Notes under the pieces: model-generated
The model's input: only the letters and a program-made list of their open reading frames with translations
Databases searched by the model: none
Told to the model about the DNA's origin: nothing
Position numbers and translations under genes: made by a program
Shown: piece by piece, positions 1-12,295 of the stretch
Numbering within the stretch: the first letter of the stretch is position 1
Layout: the number at the start of each line of letters is the position of its first letter
Origin: Costus lasius
Taxonomy: Eukaryota > Streptophyta > Magnoliopsida > Zingiberales > Costaceae
DNA: 64,000 nt
Assembly (NCBI GenBank): GCA_027563935.2
Contig: CM050447.1
Location: forward strand, 78,663,461 to 78,727,460
Direction: 5' to 3'

Positions 1-512
1 CATATTTAAAGAAAACCAAACCTAATCTATTTAGGCAACTTATTTAACTAATATGGACTAATCAACCTATGTGGTAGCTAATACTCTAATTAATGCTACA
101 TAGATATGGTAACACATTACGTGTTTACCAATTTCAACAGCGTCATCTCCATCTCCAGTGGCGGTGACGTCTTCAGAGTCTAGCACCAGCAGTTTTTCTA
201 TTGGGAAACCCCGGGGATTTTAAAATTTTACAGACAAGCACAACGGAAGCAATCCCCGAAACAGGCCAGTCCCAAAAACCCAGAAGATTGAGTCTTGCGA
301 GGAGATCGACACGGTGAGTAGGAGATGATACCTTGATGCAAATTAAGTGATGCGATGCAGGCGCCCAAATGTGCGCCCTCTGCAGTCTCGCACACAACCG
401 AACCTCGAATCCTCTTCTTCCACGCCCGGTGCTAGCCTCGGGAAGAAGATCCACGCCTTTGGGAAACTTCCTCAATCACTTGCGCCAACTCTAGAGGAGA
501 TGCCTAGGAGAG
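1..512. other. Unassigned sequence left of the Copia-1 3' LTR
   Basis: This stretch has no gene I can recognise. It is AT-rich up to about 170 and then more mixed. It lies where the rest of the 3' LTR would be expected, but it does not match the corresponding sequence beside the other LTR (5457-5692). A minus-strand open frame at 173-475 shows no family features. It may be the LTR's own terminal part, lost or replaced in the other copy, or sequence brought in by another insertion. Confidence 0.3.
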
Positions 513-1746
513 GAGGTGGAGCTTTGTCGGAGTCCAACTCTTGAAGCACTCCACCAAGATCCGAACCGGAATCAACCGAAGCCAAAGTCCAACTTTGGAG
601 AGGAGGGCGCCAAGGAACTTCCAAAGTTCCAAACTCCAAGTAGCTTGCGCCATTCCATTTGGCCCATTGGCCCAAATGGCTTATTGAACCCATTTGGCCT
701 ATTAGCCCAACTTGGTCTATTGGGCTCATTTGGCCCAAATGGCCCATTGGGCCCATTTGGCCTACTAGGCCCAAAAACAAGTTAGCTCCAAATGATTCCT
801 TTCATCTCTTCTAGCACAGTGGTGCTGATGGATTCTCCCAAACAGATCTGAGTTATCCAATAACTCAATCAATAGGATACTCGATCAATACGAGAATCCG
901 AGTTTCAAGTTGTGCGACCCTGTAGGTTCCTCAGACGTTGGCAGTGATGAACCGAGTCATCACAAGCAGTGATTGGCACCTAGCAGTGCATCGCTGCTAC
1001 CTAAGTCATCGGAATGAATATCAACATCGACATCCCCATCATCGCAACAAGGTACCGATGCATTACAGTCTCTTTGCCGAACTGATATCCGATTGGACAA
1101 AGTGTGTCACCACTTTATTTTCACCCAATCTCATGGTTATGACTAAATCAGGCTTTCACCTGGGTATGGCCATACACTTTCAGTCATGCAACCATGGGGG
1201 GGCCCCGTGGATATCAAGCTTCCCGTAGGAAGGGGCAAATCCTATGTCTGTCCATTGATCTTCTCATATGGGTCGTGACATACCCAATGACAACCGTTAT
1301 GACCTCCCTGCTACGACGAGGCGTTAGGTTGTATCAAAGTATGCCCCTAACCATATAGAAGAGTCAATGACCTCAAGTCAAGGGATCAATGCATCTCCTG
1401 TCACATGTGAGCTTAACTCATGACACCAAGTTAAAGCCTCACAGCGGGTCGGTCCAGTATGTCCACCACTGATATACCCATATGCCTGCGTTAGCACCCC
1501 GTGCGTAACCAGCCCATATACCAGTCTCACATGTACCAGAACTGTCCCTTATCCACTCAGGTACTCGACTGGGGACACACCGTTTGAGCACAGATACAAT
1601 CTGTCTCTAGGGACATTATTATCCATGTACATAATCACAGATGTAAACATAGCATAATAACGACAATGCCAAAATGATATATTAAATATCAATGTCAAGT
1701 AGTACAAGATGGACCAACAACGGGTCCAAGGGCATATACACCAACA
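513..1746 (-). repeat. 3' LTR of Copia-1 (internally deleted copy)
   Basis: This matches 5693-7235 at high identity over its whole length, except that it lacks about 330 bases present at roughly 5816-6148. It begins, read on the minus strand, with TGTTGG at 1746 directly after a purine-rich tract. Near 658-775 it holds a cluster of TGGGCC/GGCCCA words in an 18-20 bp rhythm. The left edge is set by loss of similarity, not by a CA end or target duplication, so the true LTR end is unknown. Open frames inside it (for example 938-1228) recur in both LTRs and are not genes. Confidence 0.8.
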
Positions 1747-1758
1747 ATCTCCCACTTG
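1747..1758 (-). other. Polypurine tract of Copia-1
   Basis: On the minus strand the sequence CAAGTGGGAGAT lies directly against the TGTTGG start of the 3' LTR. Copia elements typically have such a purine-rich plus-strand primer here. Its position fixes the element's orientation as minus. Confidence 0.8.
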
Positions 1759-1821
1759 CACTTAGACTTAGTTGTTGAGAAATCTCAACCCTATGTCCCT
1801 CGCATGACCATCACGCTTCTG

Positions 1822-4800
1822 CTATGCCAAAGCCTTGGTCAGTGGGTCTACCAGATTATTGTCTGTGTCAACTCTGCTTATCCTGACATCACCTCTATCA
1901 ATGATCTCCCAGATCAGGTGAAATCTACTGAGAATGTGTTTGGATTTTTGATGAGATTGTGGTTCCTTTGCCTGTGCCATCGCTTTAATGTTATCACAAT
2001 AGAGCTGAATCGGATCCACAACAGTTGGAACCACCTGAAGTTCAGAAATGAACTTCCGAATCCAAACGGCTTCTTTGGCTGCCTCAGAAGCAACGACATA
2101 CTCAGCCTCGGTCGTAGAATCAGTTACAATGGATTGCTTAGAGCTCTCTCAGCTCATAGCACCTCCACTCAATCTGAACACATAGCCTGTCTGCGATCTG
2201 AAGTCATTAGGGTCAGACTGGAACGATGCCTCAGTGTAGCCCTGAACACTGAGCTCTTCCTGTCCCCCATAGACCAAGAACCATTCTTTAGTTCTTCTCA
2301 TAAACATAGAATGTTCTTTACAGCCACCTAGTGCTGCAGACCTGGATTGGATTGGTATCGGCTGGTTATGCTCACAACATAAGCCACGTCTGGTCTAGTG
2401 CATAACATCGCATACATGATCGAACCTACTGCCGAAGCATAGGGCACTCGACTCATGTCGTCCCTCTCAGCCTGTGTGACGGGACACTAGCTCTTGGAGA
2501 GAATAAGGTCATGTCTCACTGGAAGGTATCCTTTCTTAGATTGCTCTAAGCTGAACCTCTCCAAGACCTTATCAATGTAAGTACTCTGACTAAGGGTCAG
2601 GAGCTTCTTGGATCTATCCCGATAGATCCTCACACCTAGGATATAGGCGGCCTCCCCTAAGTCTTTCATCTCGAAACACTTCCCCAACCATGTCTTCACA
2701 GCTTGAAGACTAGGGATGTCGTTTCTGATGAGTAGTATGTCGTCGACATACAGGACCAGAAATGTCACCAAGCTCCCACTGAATTTACTATAAACACAGG
2801 CGTCATCTTCGCTCTTGATAAAGCTGTAATCTCTTACCACTTCATCAAATCGAAGATTCCAACTTCGAGAGGCTTGCTTTAATCCATAAATGGATCTTTT
2901 TAGCCTGCAGACCTTATTGGCCTCTACAGGATGGATGAAACCATTAGGTTGTGTCATAAACACATCCTCTGTCAGCTTCCCGTTAAGGAACGCTATCTTT
3001 ACATCCATCTGTCATATCTCATAATCGTGATATGCAGCTATAGCAAGCAGGATTCGAATGGATTTGAACATGGCAATTGGCGAGAAGGTTTCATCATAGT
3101 CCACCCCGTGAACTTGTCTGAATCCTTTAGCCACAAGTCTACCCTTATAGGTAACTAGGTTTCCATTCATGTTAGTCTTCCTCTTGAAGACCCATTTACA
3201 CCTTATAGGTTTTACCCCATCAGGTAGCTCAACCAAATCCCAGACTTGGTTAGCCGACATGGAATCCATCTCGGATCTCATGGCCTCAAGCCATTTCTCG
3301 GAGTCCGGTCCAGCGACCGCCTCATCATAGGTCCTAGGTTCATCCTTAATGATGAAGATCCCATCGTGTTGAGTCGGCAACGACCCGTACCTCTCAGGTG
3401 CACGACGAATCCTCCCAGACCTACGCAGGGACTGTGTTTGAGGCTTTGGTTGCCCAGCAACCGGTGCAAGTGGCTCAGGTTCCACCTCAGTGTCTTGTGG
3501 TTGCACATGGACCTCATCCAAGTCAAACTTACTCCCACTGACTTCTTTCATGAGAAATTCTTTCTCTAGAAAGACAGCACCTCGAGCAACAAAAACTTTG
3601 TTCTCGCCGGGAATATAGAAGTAATATCCTTTAGTTTCCTTAGGATATCCCACAAACACGCATTTATCAGATCTGGGTTCTAGTTTGCTAGAATCCTGAC
3701 GTTTGACATAAGCCTCACATCCCCAGACTCTAAAAAAAAGAGATTCAGGCGTCTCCCACTCCATACCTCGTACGGAATCTTGGAGACACTCTTAGATGGA
3801 ACATTATTCAGTATGAGAGAAGCTGTCTCAAGTGCATGACCCCAGAATGAGGGTGGTAGAGTTGCATCACTCATCATAGATCGAACCATGTCCAACAAGG
3901 TACGATTTCTCCTTTCAGATACACCATTCCATTGAGGTGTTCCAGGAGGAGTGAGTTGGGATAGAATCCCACACTCTCTAAGATAGTTAAAGAACTCACC
4001 GCTCAGGTACTCTCCATCACGATCTGATCGAAGAGCCTTAATAGATCTACCAAGTTGGTTCTCTACTTCATGTCTGAACTCCTTAAATTTCTCAAAGGAT
4101 TCGGACTTATGTCTCATCAAATAGACATAACTGTATCTACTAAAGTCATCAGTAAATGTGGTGAAGTGGTTGTACCCTCCTCTGGCTTGTTTACTGAATG
4201 GCCCACACACATCACTATGTATGAGATCCAACAAACCTCCTGCCCTCTCACCAATCTTGGTGAAGGGTGCTTTTGTCATTTTCCCTAATAAACATGGCTC
4301 GCAAGTATCAAACTCCTCCAAGGAGGTTGAATCTAACAATCCATTTGCATGGAGTTGTTGAATGCGATTCTTATTTATATGGGCTAATCGACAATGCCAA
4401 AGGTACGTACCAACTGAACCACTCAGTTTGATCCTTTTATTATTTATGTTATAAATAGAGTTATCCATGTCCAGGACATATAATCCATTGCACAAGGTAC
4501 CCTTCCAATAAAACACATTTGCAAATGAAAAAGAACAAAAGTCCTCTTTTATTTCAAATTTAAACCCTTTCCTTGCCAAGCAAGGAATAGATACAATGTT
4601 TTTGGTAAGAGAAGGTACATAATAACAATGATCTAACTCCAACTGAAGTCCAGTAGGCAGGGAGAGCATCAAAAATCCTACGGCAACAGCAGCAACCTGT
4701 GCTCCGTTTCCAACACGTAGGTCAATCTCTCTAGGCCGCACCGCTCTACTTTTCTTGAGCCCCTGCATATTTGTACAAATATGAGCTCCGCATGCGGTAT

Positions 4801-5371
4801 CCAATACCCATGACATAGAAGTAGAAAGGTTGACTTCGGTAACATAAATACCTGAGCCAGAAGACAAAGCCTTGCTTCTCTTCTCCTCGTTTTGAAGTCG
4901 CACCATGTCCTTCAACATGTGAGGTGGCCCTCCACATGAATAGCACCTGTTATTCCTGATCCTTTCCATCTTTAGTTTTAGTTCCTTGGTTAAACCTTTC
5001 GGTTCACCACACTGAATGACTACTTTGGGAGGGTTGAGCTCAACCAATTCATTGAAGAGCTGCCTTAGATTATAAATAATCTCAAAAGCACTCTTAGATT
5101 CATATTGCCCTCTAAATTCAAGCGACATGTTGGTTGGCATCAAATTAGCAACCTCTAAAGTATCAGCCTGATGCTTATCAAAAGCATCCTTCTCAGCCGC
5201 TGAGGCCGAGCATGGAAGTGGCTCTAGAATAGGCTGCTCAAGAACATAAAGCTTCCTCTCGAGCTTAAGGATAATCCTCAAGTTCCGATACCAGTCCATC
5301 AAGTTGGATCCAACCAACTTGTCCTTTTCCAGGATAGATTGTAGTGACCATCTGCTATTGTCCGTAGCCAT
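1822..5371 (-). pseudogene. Broken Copia gag-pol polyprotein (Copia-1)
   Basis: The gene encodes the structural and enzymatic polyprotein of a Ty1/Copia retrotransposon, in the order gag, protease, integrase, reverse transcriptase, RNase H. It starts at ATG 5371 (MATDNSRWSLQS). The protease has the unusual active site WVLDTACGAH. The integrase shows the H/H-C/C finger, then HSDVCGPF, RSDRDGEY and NGVSERRNRT. The reverse transcriptase shows GRLVAKGF, IYGLKQASRSW and LYVDD, and RNase H ends in DPLTKALA. Breaks are a frameshift in a homopolymer run near 3735-3745, a TGA stop at about 3012 where the family has Trp, a stop at about 2487, and further frameshifts plus a small deletion between 2340 and 2050. 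The gag core is also short and atypical (see findings). It cannot make a full polyprotein. Confidence 0.9.
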
Positions 5372-5692
5372 TGATCTACAACAACCAAGAAAGCAGATTA
5401 GTACTACTTCGAATCATTTAATCTGGACTTGCATTAAATGATTATGGCTCCCACTATTTTTAATCGAATTGACAACCCACAAAGTCAATCCGAAAATTTG
5501 AGATTTCCTAGTGAGATGGGATCCTTATTCCACATGAGGCTTCGCGTCCCACGAGGGTGGGATGAGATGCACAAAGTGACCCATGCTTCTTAAGGTGGGC
5601 ACGCCGGCCGATTGCACCCTAGCAATTCCCCTTCTCAAGACAGTTCAGGCATTTTGTGCCCAGCTAGGGCTGGAACAACACAAAACCTTAAG
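5372..5692 (-). other. Copia-1 leader with an eroded primer-binding site
   Basis: This lies between the gag start and the part of the right-hand LTR shared with the left one. At about 5446-5455 the minus strand reads GTGGGAGCC, which looks like the tRNA-Met primer site TGGTATCAGAGCC with about five bases lost; that reading is an inference. If right, the 5' LTR really reaches to about 5457 and the stretch 5457-5692 is LTR sequence missing from the left copy. Nothing else was recognised. Confidence 0.45.
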
Positions 5693-7235
5693 AAGGTGGA
5701 GCTTTGTCAGAGTCCAACTCTTGAAGCACTCCACCAAGATCCGAACCGGAATCAACCGAAGCCAAAGTCCAACTTTGGAGAGGAGGGCACTAAGGAACTT
5801 CCAAAGTTCCGAACTCACTAAAGGGAAGAGGAAAGGCAATGGGTGAACATCCCTCTCTCTTTTTCTAGGAGTGGCGACAAGGGGACAAAGGGGGCAAGAG
5901 TTCAAGAGTTGCGACGAGGGGGAGGAAGGGGGTTTATATACCCATGAATAGGTGCACCTCTTCACTAGTGAAAAGGCACACCTCTTCATGAAGAGACACA
6001 CCTCTTCAAGAGGTAAAACTCATTTCGCCCACTCCAAGTGCCATGCGCCCAAGTACATTCACCCACTCCAAGTGAGAAGCTCCAAGCTTCTCACCTTAAG
6101 AAGATATCCAACTTGGATTTGTCCACCCCAAGGAAATGCGCCAAGCTCACTCCAAGTAGCTTGCGCCATTCCATTTGGCCCATTGGCCCAAATGGCTTAT
6201 TGAGCCCATTTGGCCTATTAGCCCAACTTGATCTATTGGGCCAATTTGGCCTACTAGGCCCAAAAATAAGTTAGCTCCAAATGATTCCTTTCATCTCATC
6301 TAGCACAGTGGTGCTGATGGATTCTCTCAAATAGATCTGAGTTATCCAATAACTCAATCAATAGGTTACCCGATCAATACGAGAACCCGAGTTTCAAGTT
6401 GTGCGACCCTGTAGGTTCCTCAGACGTTGGCAGTGATGAACCGAGTCATCACAAGCAGTGATTGGCACCTAGCAGTGCATCGCTGCTACCCAAGTCATCG
6501 AAATGGATATCAACATCGACATCCCCATCATCGCAACAAGGTACCGATGCATTACAGTCTCTTTTCCGAACTGATATCTGATTGGACAAAGTGTGTCACC
6601 ACTTTATTTTCACCCAATCTCATGGTCATGACTAAATCAGGCTTTCACCTGGGTATGGTCATACACTTTCAGTCATGCAACCATAGGGGGGCCCCGTGGA
6701 TATCAAGCTTCCCGTAGGAAGGGGCAAATCCTATGTCTGTCCATTGATCTTCTCATATGGGTCGTGACATACCCAATGACAACCGTTATGACCTCCCTGC
6801 TACGACGAGGCGTTAGGTTGTATCAAAGTATGCCCCTAACCATATAGAAGAGTCAATGACCTCAAGTCAAGGGATCAATGCATCTCCTGTCACATGTGAG
6901 CTTAACTCATGACACCAAGTTAAAGCCTCACAGCGGGTCGGTCCAGTATGTCCACCACTGATATACCCATATGCCTGCGTTAGCACCCCGTGCGTAACCA
7001 GCCCATATACCAGTCTCACATGTACCAGAACTGTCCCTTATCCACTCAGGTACTCGACTGGGGACACACCGTTTGAGCACAGATACAATCTGTCTCTAGG
7101 GACATTATTATCCATGTACATAATCACAGATGTAAACATAGCATAATAACAACAATGCCAAAATGATATATTAAATATCAATGTCAAGTAGTACAAGATG
7201 GACCAACAACGGGTCCAAGGGCATATACACCAACA
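5693..7235 (-). repeat. 5' LTR of Copia-1
   Basis: This is the partner of 513-1746, and starts on the minus strand with TGTTGG at 7235. It retains the ~330-base segment that the left LTR has lost; short shared words at the joint (aactc) point to a slippage-type deletion. A TGGGCC/GGCCCA cluster lies at 6173-6262. Substitutions between the copies are scattered and few, but the structural differences suggest an old element. No 5-bp target duplication could be identified because the opposite edge is unclear. Confidence 0.8.
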
Positions 7236-8910
7236 TTTTCCTCTCAACCTCTTTCTCCCAGCGACAGTTGCAAGCTTCTTCCCTCTCGGCGGTTGTCCTC
7301 TCTCTCGGTAGTAGCTTCTTCCTCTGTTCGTATTAGTGGTTGTCTTCCCTCATCGGTAGCGACAGTTTCTTCCTTTCTCACTGTTGGCAACCCATCCTCC
7401 TTTTGGCGCTACCCCTTCCAGCGAGCGTCGATGACCCCTTCCTGCAATGCAAGCGAACGCAGCGTTCGCGTGCGGTGTGTAGCGTGCGTTGAGCTTTCGA
7501 CAGAGGTAAGTTTCGATTTATTTTATTTATTATTCATTTTAAACAATTTCTACCCTAGACATTAAGTTAGTGAACCCTAATTATATTTCTATTTTCTCTT
7601 TAGGGTAGATTTGGGGAATTTAGTCTCCTAAAACCTAATTGCGATTAACGGCCGCCGGTGGAGTTTTTTTTCGATAAGAGTCTAAGATACATATTAAAAT
7701 TGTTATTAGGGGTTAGAGACATGATTAGGAGTTGATGCATGCTGTATAGAAATCACAAATGTTTATAGGTTCATGGGTAATAACATAGATGTTATTTAAC
7801 TTATTCAATTGAGAAGAGAAGGTAATTGACTTTCAAAGAGAATTCAGGAATATCAGCACTCGAGGTAGGAATCTTTCCCCTACCTTTGTTACGGTGTCAA
7901 ATTCATGTATTAGGATAGACATTGACAACTTATCTTTGTAACCCTTCTAATTGATTTGTTTTAATTTCAATTAATCTCGTTACCTGATTACTTGTGCATA
8001 TTTGTCTTTAATATCACATAATTGTCATAGATGCATTATGAATAGCTTGATAAGTTTCTGGTATATTTGTTGGAAAGTTGTGAGTAATTATGGATCATGC
8101 AAATAATTTGAGATGTTATACCAATATTGTGTCATGATATGCATATGACCTCTGACCTGGTGATTTATCACCAATGGCCTATATGTGTGAGATATAGTTT
8201 TCGATTATATGAGACTATATGGTTGCTGGTTAGGGTACCGCTAGTTGTCTTCGGACAATACTTCAGATGCTAGGTGTTGGACGCAACACCACCGAGCTCT
8301 TTAACGTAGTCGTTCCACTGTATAAGCTGACGGTGGAAATACTCTAAAAATAAGTGTGGCTCATTATTGAGATCTGTTGGCCAAGCTTGATGATTTACAC
8401 GACATTTTGTGTTCAGTTTTTGTTTGTATTATCTCTTTCTGACATGTAGTATAGCTTCAGTTAATTGCAATTATCATATTGATTGAACATGCATTATCTT
8501 TTGATTCCTACTTAGCACTTTTCACTAACTCCTATTGCTTCTCTTCCAGGTACAGAGTTAGCGTCTAAGAGGGATAGAATAGATAGCTAGCTACCCACCC
8601 GAGTCGAGATGTCATCAAGTGTTTTTTTCTAATATTTCTCTGATTTATTTTTATTCTTTTAGTTGATTTAATTGCATCTTAGATAGTATATTTTTAAGAG
8701 TGTGGTTTATAAGTTTTGTATTTATTATTTGAGTTGGATTTAGTTGATCTTAAAAGATTGTGTTATAAATTTTGGATGTTAAGTTTGAGATTATTTATTT
8801 AATAAAATTTTCATAGTGTTATGTGTTTATAGTTCTTTGGTACCTATCAAATTGTCTACTCTCTGGGGAACCCTCAGCTAGGGTTAGCTGGATTCCGCTA
8901 GGGCATGACA
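7236..8910 (+). mobile_element. Diverged Gypsy LTR without interior (solo or truncated)
   Basis: From about 7740 to 8910 this follows the LTRs at 36611-38951 and 40539-42867 in order: the GAGGTAGGAATCTT box, GACCTCTGACCTGG, the GGACAATACT and GTTGGACGCAACA boxes, GAGATCTGTTGGCCA, CTTCCAGGTACAGAGTTAGC, and the terminal GGGCATGACA. No primer-binding site follows the end, so this is a solo or truncated LTR of an older relative. The 5' third (7236-7740) is pyrimidine-rich and not clearly alignable. Copia-1 abuts it at 7235 and may have inserted into it. Confidence 0.75.
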
Positions 8911-10756
8911 TTACTTACGGTGCCAATAGCAGGTATAGTTAGTGAAAACCTTTCTATTGCTGCTCATTATTATTGATTTTTATTTAATTACTATTGACCT
9001 AGGACTTGAGGTCTCAAATTTTATTGTCACATCGATAGTCACTTCGATGCAATGGGTTGAGTGAGTGTAGGACACTACACTAGTGGGCTCTTGATAGACA
9101 GTTGTCTCTATTGCTCGGAGAGCTGTCAATAGAGACTACTCTATCATAGAGTTGCGAGTCTCGGAGCATCTTATATTAGTTCCTAGATTTTATATTCTGT
9201 GTGACACTTATATTGATGACGTATTTTAGATTTGTTATATGCTATGTCGATCATATAGATTTATGGTGATATTAAATTAGAACTTCAGTGCTTCGACCAT
9301 GCATCATATTTCTTTCGTTTCTTACTTAGCCCTTTTGGCTAACCCTTTTGCTTTGCCTCTAGGTTTGGACATAACTCCATCTAAAATAAAGTAGATAAAT
9401 AGACTTAGTGACCACGATGAATTGGTTTTTTATTTATTCATGCTGTTGCGGTATTATGTTATTTGACGATCCAGCTAACTTTGTTATTCACTCTGCCGGT
9501 CTTATATTTGTTATTTTATATTTCAAATATGTGGTGGCTGTCTAGTCAGCCTTTTGTTTTATTGCATCTCGAAAGTAGGATTCCCGGTTTGGACCGGATA
9601 GCTCTCTGGGGTAACACTTATAATTTCTCTCTTTTTTTTAATCAAATTTATTCTCCATTATGTTGATTTTCTTGCTAGTATTTTCTCTCCATCATGTTAA
9701 CTTTTTAAGCAGAGTTCACTCTTTATCGTGTTGATTTTCTTACGGAAGTTTATAATGCAACAATAATTAGATTGAGAGGAAGAAAAAAAAAAAGAAGAGA
9801 TATTACCTTGCTAATTATTTCTTCTTTTCCTTAACTCTCGACCAGTAATGCTAAACATTTCTCTCCTTTCTGTACGAAGCATCTAGCCTTTTTTTTTTTA
9901 TTTTCTCCTCCTATTTATATAGCCTTTCTTTGGCTATTTTAATCAGTCTTCGATCAAAATTTTAATTACTTTACTGTTTTATTAAGGTCCGTTCGACCAC
10001 GTTTTTGCACTATTTTCTTTTTAATTGTCGACACCACGAATTTTTCTTGTCCATTTACTATTCGGAGAGGTCCAATATTAACTATTTGGAGCATCCCTAG
10101 CTTGGGCAACATGTAAAGTGTTGTTATTATTAACGCTTTTAAGTACTTGAAAGGCCAAAGTCCTTTGGTCTATACTTTCTAATATTTGAAATATTATCGC
10201 TTTTTAGTTTTTTAGCATGACCACATTGTTGTTTCTATTTTAATAAATGAATTATTATTATTATAGTTTAATTACTATCCATATAATATAAATAAACATA
10301 ATAATATATTCCTTGAATAATATGACTATTATTAAATATCTCTAAGTCAAGTATTATTATGAATTAAGACAATAATAATATGATGAGACTAAAATGTATA
10401 GTGGCTGATGATAATAAATTATCAATATCAAGTCAACATATAGACACACATTAGAAAATAATATATACTCTATATGTTAAAAGAATAATATTTGGATTAT
10501 AATGCATGTCATCAGTATCACAGTGCCTTATAATCCAAAATATTACACAATTATTAAGCATTTATATTTAATCCATATGCATAATTGCATATCACAATCT
10601 TGATCAAAATAGTCGATCTCATTCACAATTAACTAAGCATTGTGATGCTTAATATGTATATACTATAAGTATAATGAGGCGCATGGATCAATGGAAATAA
10701 CCCTTGCACATTAATCCCCTATGGCAAGCAGCCAATAGGTACACTACCTAATGGTT
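8911..10756. other. AT-rich intergenic sequence with a faint LTR-like echo
   Basis: No gene is visible. Around 9290-9620 the order 'tacttagc - ttttggctaaccc - gcctctaggt - agtagataaatag - ctctctggggtaac' loosely repeats the 3' end of the preceding Gypsy LTR, so it is probably a still older copy. From 9780 to 10700 the sequence is strongly AT-rich with short A/T runs. It ends with GTCCT, the left target duplication of Copia-2. Confidence 0.5.
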
Positions 10757-10761
10757 GTCCT

Positions 10762-11580
10762 TGTTGGAAAACAATTAAGCCAACTTGATTCTAATCGACA
10801 CGGCCAGGGCGAGACGGTCTCGTCACGGCCGTAATGGCTGCCACGGCCGGACCGTAACAGGCTCGTAATCTTTTTTGTTGATCGCGATAAATTTTCCCTG
10901 TATGTGGCTCACATGTTTTTGAGGTTTAATTAAGCCAACTTGATTCTAATCGACATCTGATTCGCTGATAGAATGGGCCCGACCCGTGATGATGGGGTGG
11001 GTATAAAAGTGGGTCAGCGAATGGGTTAGTCAACCCTCTCCTCTTCCTTATTTGGAATTAAAGTTTATTTGGAAATCAAATTAGTTTGGATGGATGAGAT
11101 TAATTGGGATTGATCGTGTGGTTAGAATTAATTGATAATGAATTGTTTATTAATTAATTCTAAATAAACCTAAGAGAGATTAAGGAATTGGTTAACCTAA
11201 ATTGTTTTGCATGAAAAACAATTCAACTCATCCTCTCCTCTCTCGTGCGACGAACGGCGGCGGCAATTGTTTAATCTTCTCCTTTGATCACTGTTAACAA
11301 AGGGAAGATTAAGCTTAAGAATTAATTGCTTACGCCTTCAAGCTCTCCGATTTCCATCTCCTGATCATCGAGGAGAAACTGAAAGACAAAGGAAAGAGGC
11401 GAAAAGGCATACTCTTTCAATCCCCACAAGAATCGTCTGCGATGGAGAAAGGTACGCAGTTTAATTTCAGTTTGAATCCTAGAACGCATGATAGTTGATT
11501 AATTATTGTGTTAAAAGATCTGTTGCGTTTATTCCGCTGCGCATCAATGATATCTGATCTGCATGTTTTAAATTCCAACA
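10762..11580 (+). repeat. 5' LTR of Copia-2
   Basis: It has TGTTGG/CCAACA ends and a TATA box (TATAAAA) at 11002-11008, which would start the transcript inside the LTR. A 28-bp direct repeat (10773-10800 and 10928-10955) brackets a GC-rich block with ACGGCCGTAA-type palindromes. Downstream of the TATA box is ATGGAGAAAG followed by GTACGC (11442-11457), which appears to be a tiny first coding exon and splice donor. Confidence 0.95.
11002..11008 (+). promoter_or_regulatory. TATA box of the Copia-2 5' LTR
   Basis: TATAAAA sits mid-LTR, in the usual place for the end of U3. The same box is at 17381-17387 in the 3' LTR, where it could drive transcription outward toward the SOSEKI side. Confidence 0.7.
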
Positions 11581-11582
11581 AT

Positions 11583-11594
11583 TGGTATCAGAGG
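11583..11594 (+). other. Primer-binding site of Copia-2
   Basis: TGGTATCAGAGG begins two bases after the LTR end and is complementary to the 3' end of initiator tRNA-Met. A run of G follows it. Confidence 0.9.
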
Positions 11595-12048
11595 GGGGGG
11601 GGGTTTTAACACCTAATTAATTGCTATGCATGCTTGGATTCAGTAATAGCATGTTTTTCATCATTGTAAAATTAGGGTTCATGCTAGAATTGTGTTAATT
11701 GCATGTTTTAATGTTTTAATTTTACAATGATGAAACTTAGGGTGCATGCTAGTGCAAACGAACATTGTATGCAAATTTACTGATTGAATAATTTTGTCGT
11801 CGAGACGGTCACGGCCGTGATGTACATCACGGTCTGGCCGTAACGGCCTCGGCAATTGCATGTATCGATACCTAGCGCGACACGGCCGTGATGACTGTAA
11901 CGGCCTGGCCATAATGTGCTTAATAAATTGGAAATTGCATGAAACAAAATTATTCTGTATAGGCATTTGCGTGGAAAAGATGTATGGAATTGAAGTATAT
12001 TCCATAATTAATGTCTTTGTTTAAAATTAAATTGTTTATTGAATAGGA

Positions 12049-12295
12049 AGCATGTTAGTCTCCACAGAGGCCTTGCTTCAAATGATTATAAACACTAATT
12101 TTAAACTTAGAAATTAATAGCTCATACTTAGATTAAATATTTATTGAAAAGAGAGCATGTTAGTCTCCACAGAGGCCTTGCTCTATTGTTATAAATATTA
12201 AATCTAAGTATACATAATTGTAACCCGTACATAGATTAAATATTTATTGTAATGAGAGCATGTTAGTCTCCACAGAGGCCTTGCTCTAATGTTAT
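12049..12295 (+). repeat. Three ~104-bp tandem leader repeats in Copia-2
   Basis: The phrase GCATGTTAGTCTCCACAGAG recurs at 12050, 12155 and 12258, each time followed by GCCTTGCT, a TATAAA word and an AT-rich spacer. Further downstream GCCCACAGGT recurs three times (about 12391, 12469, 12563). They lie between the primer site and gag, where packaging signals usually sit, and inside the putative leader intron. No function is known to me. Confidence 0.8.

Noticed and set aside
938..1228. Possible 96-residue gene, also at 6427-6717
   Set aside because: The same frame occurs in both LTRs of Copia-1 and shows no protein family or coding bias.
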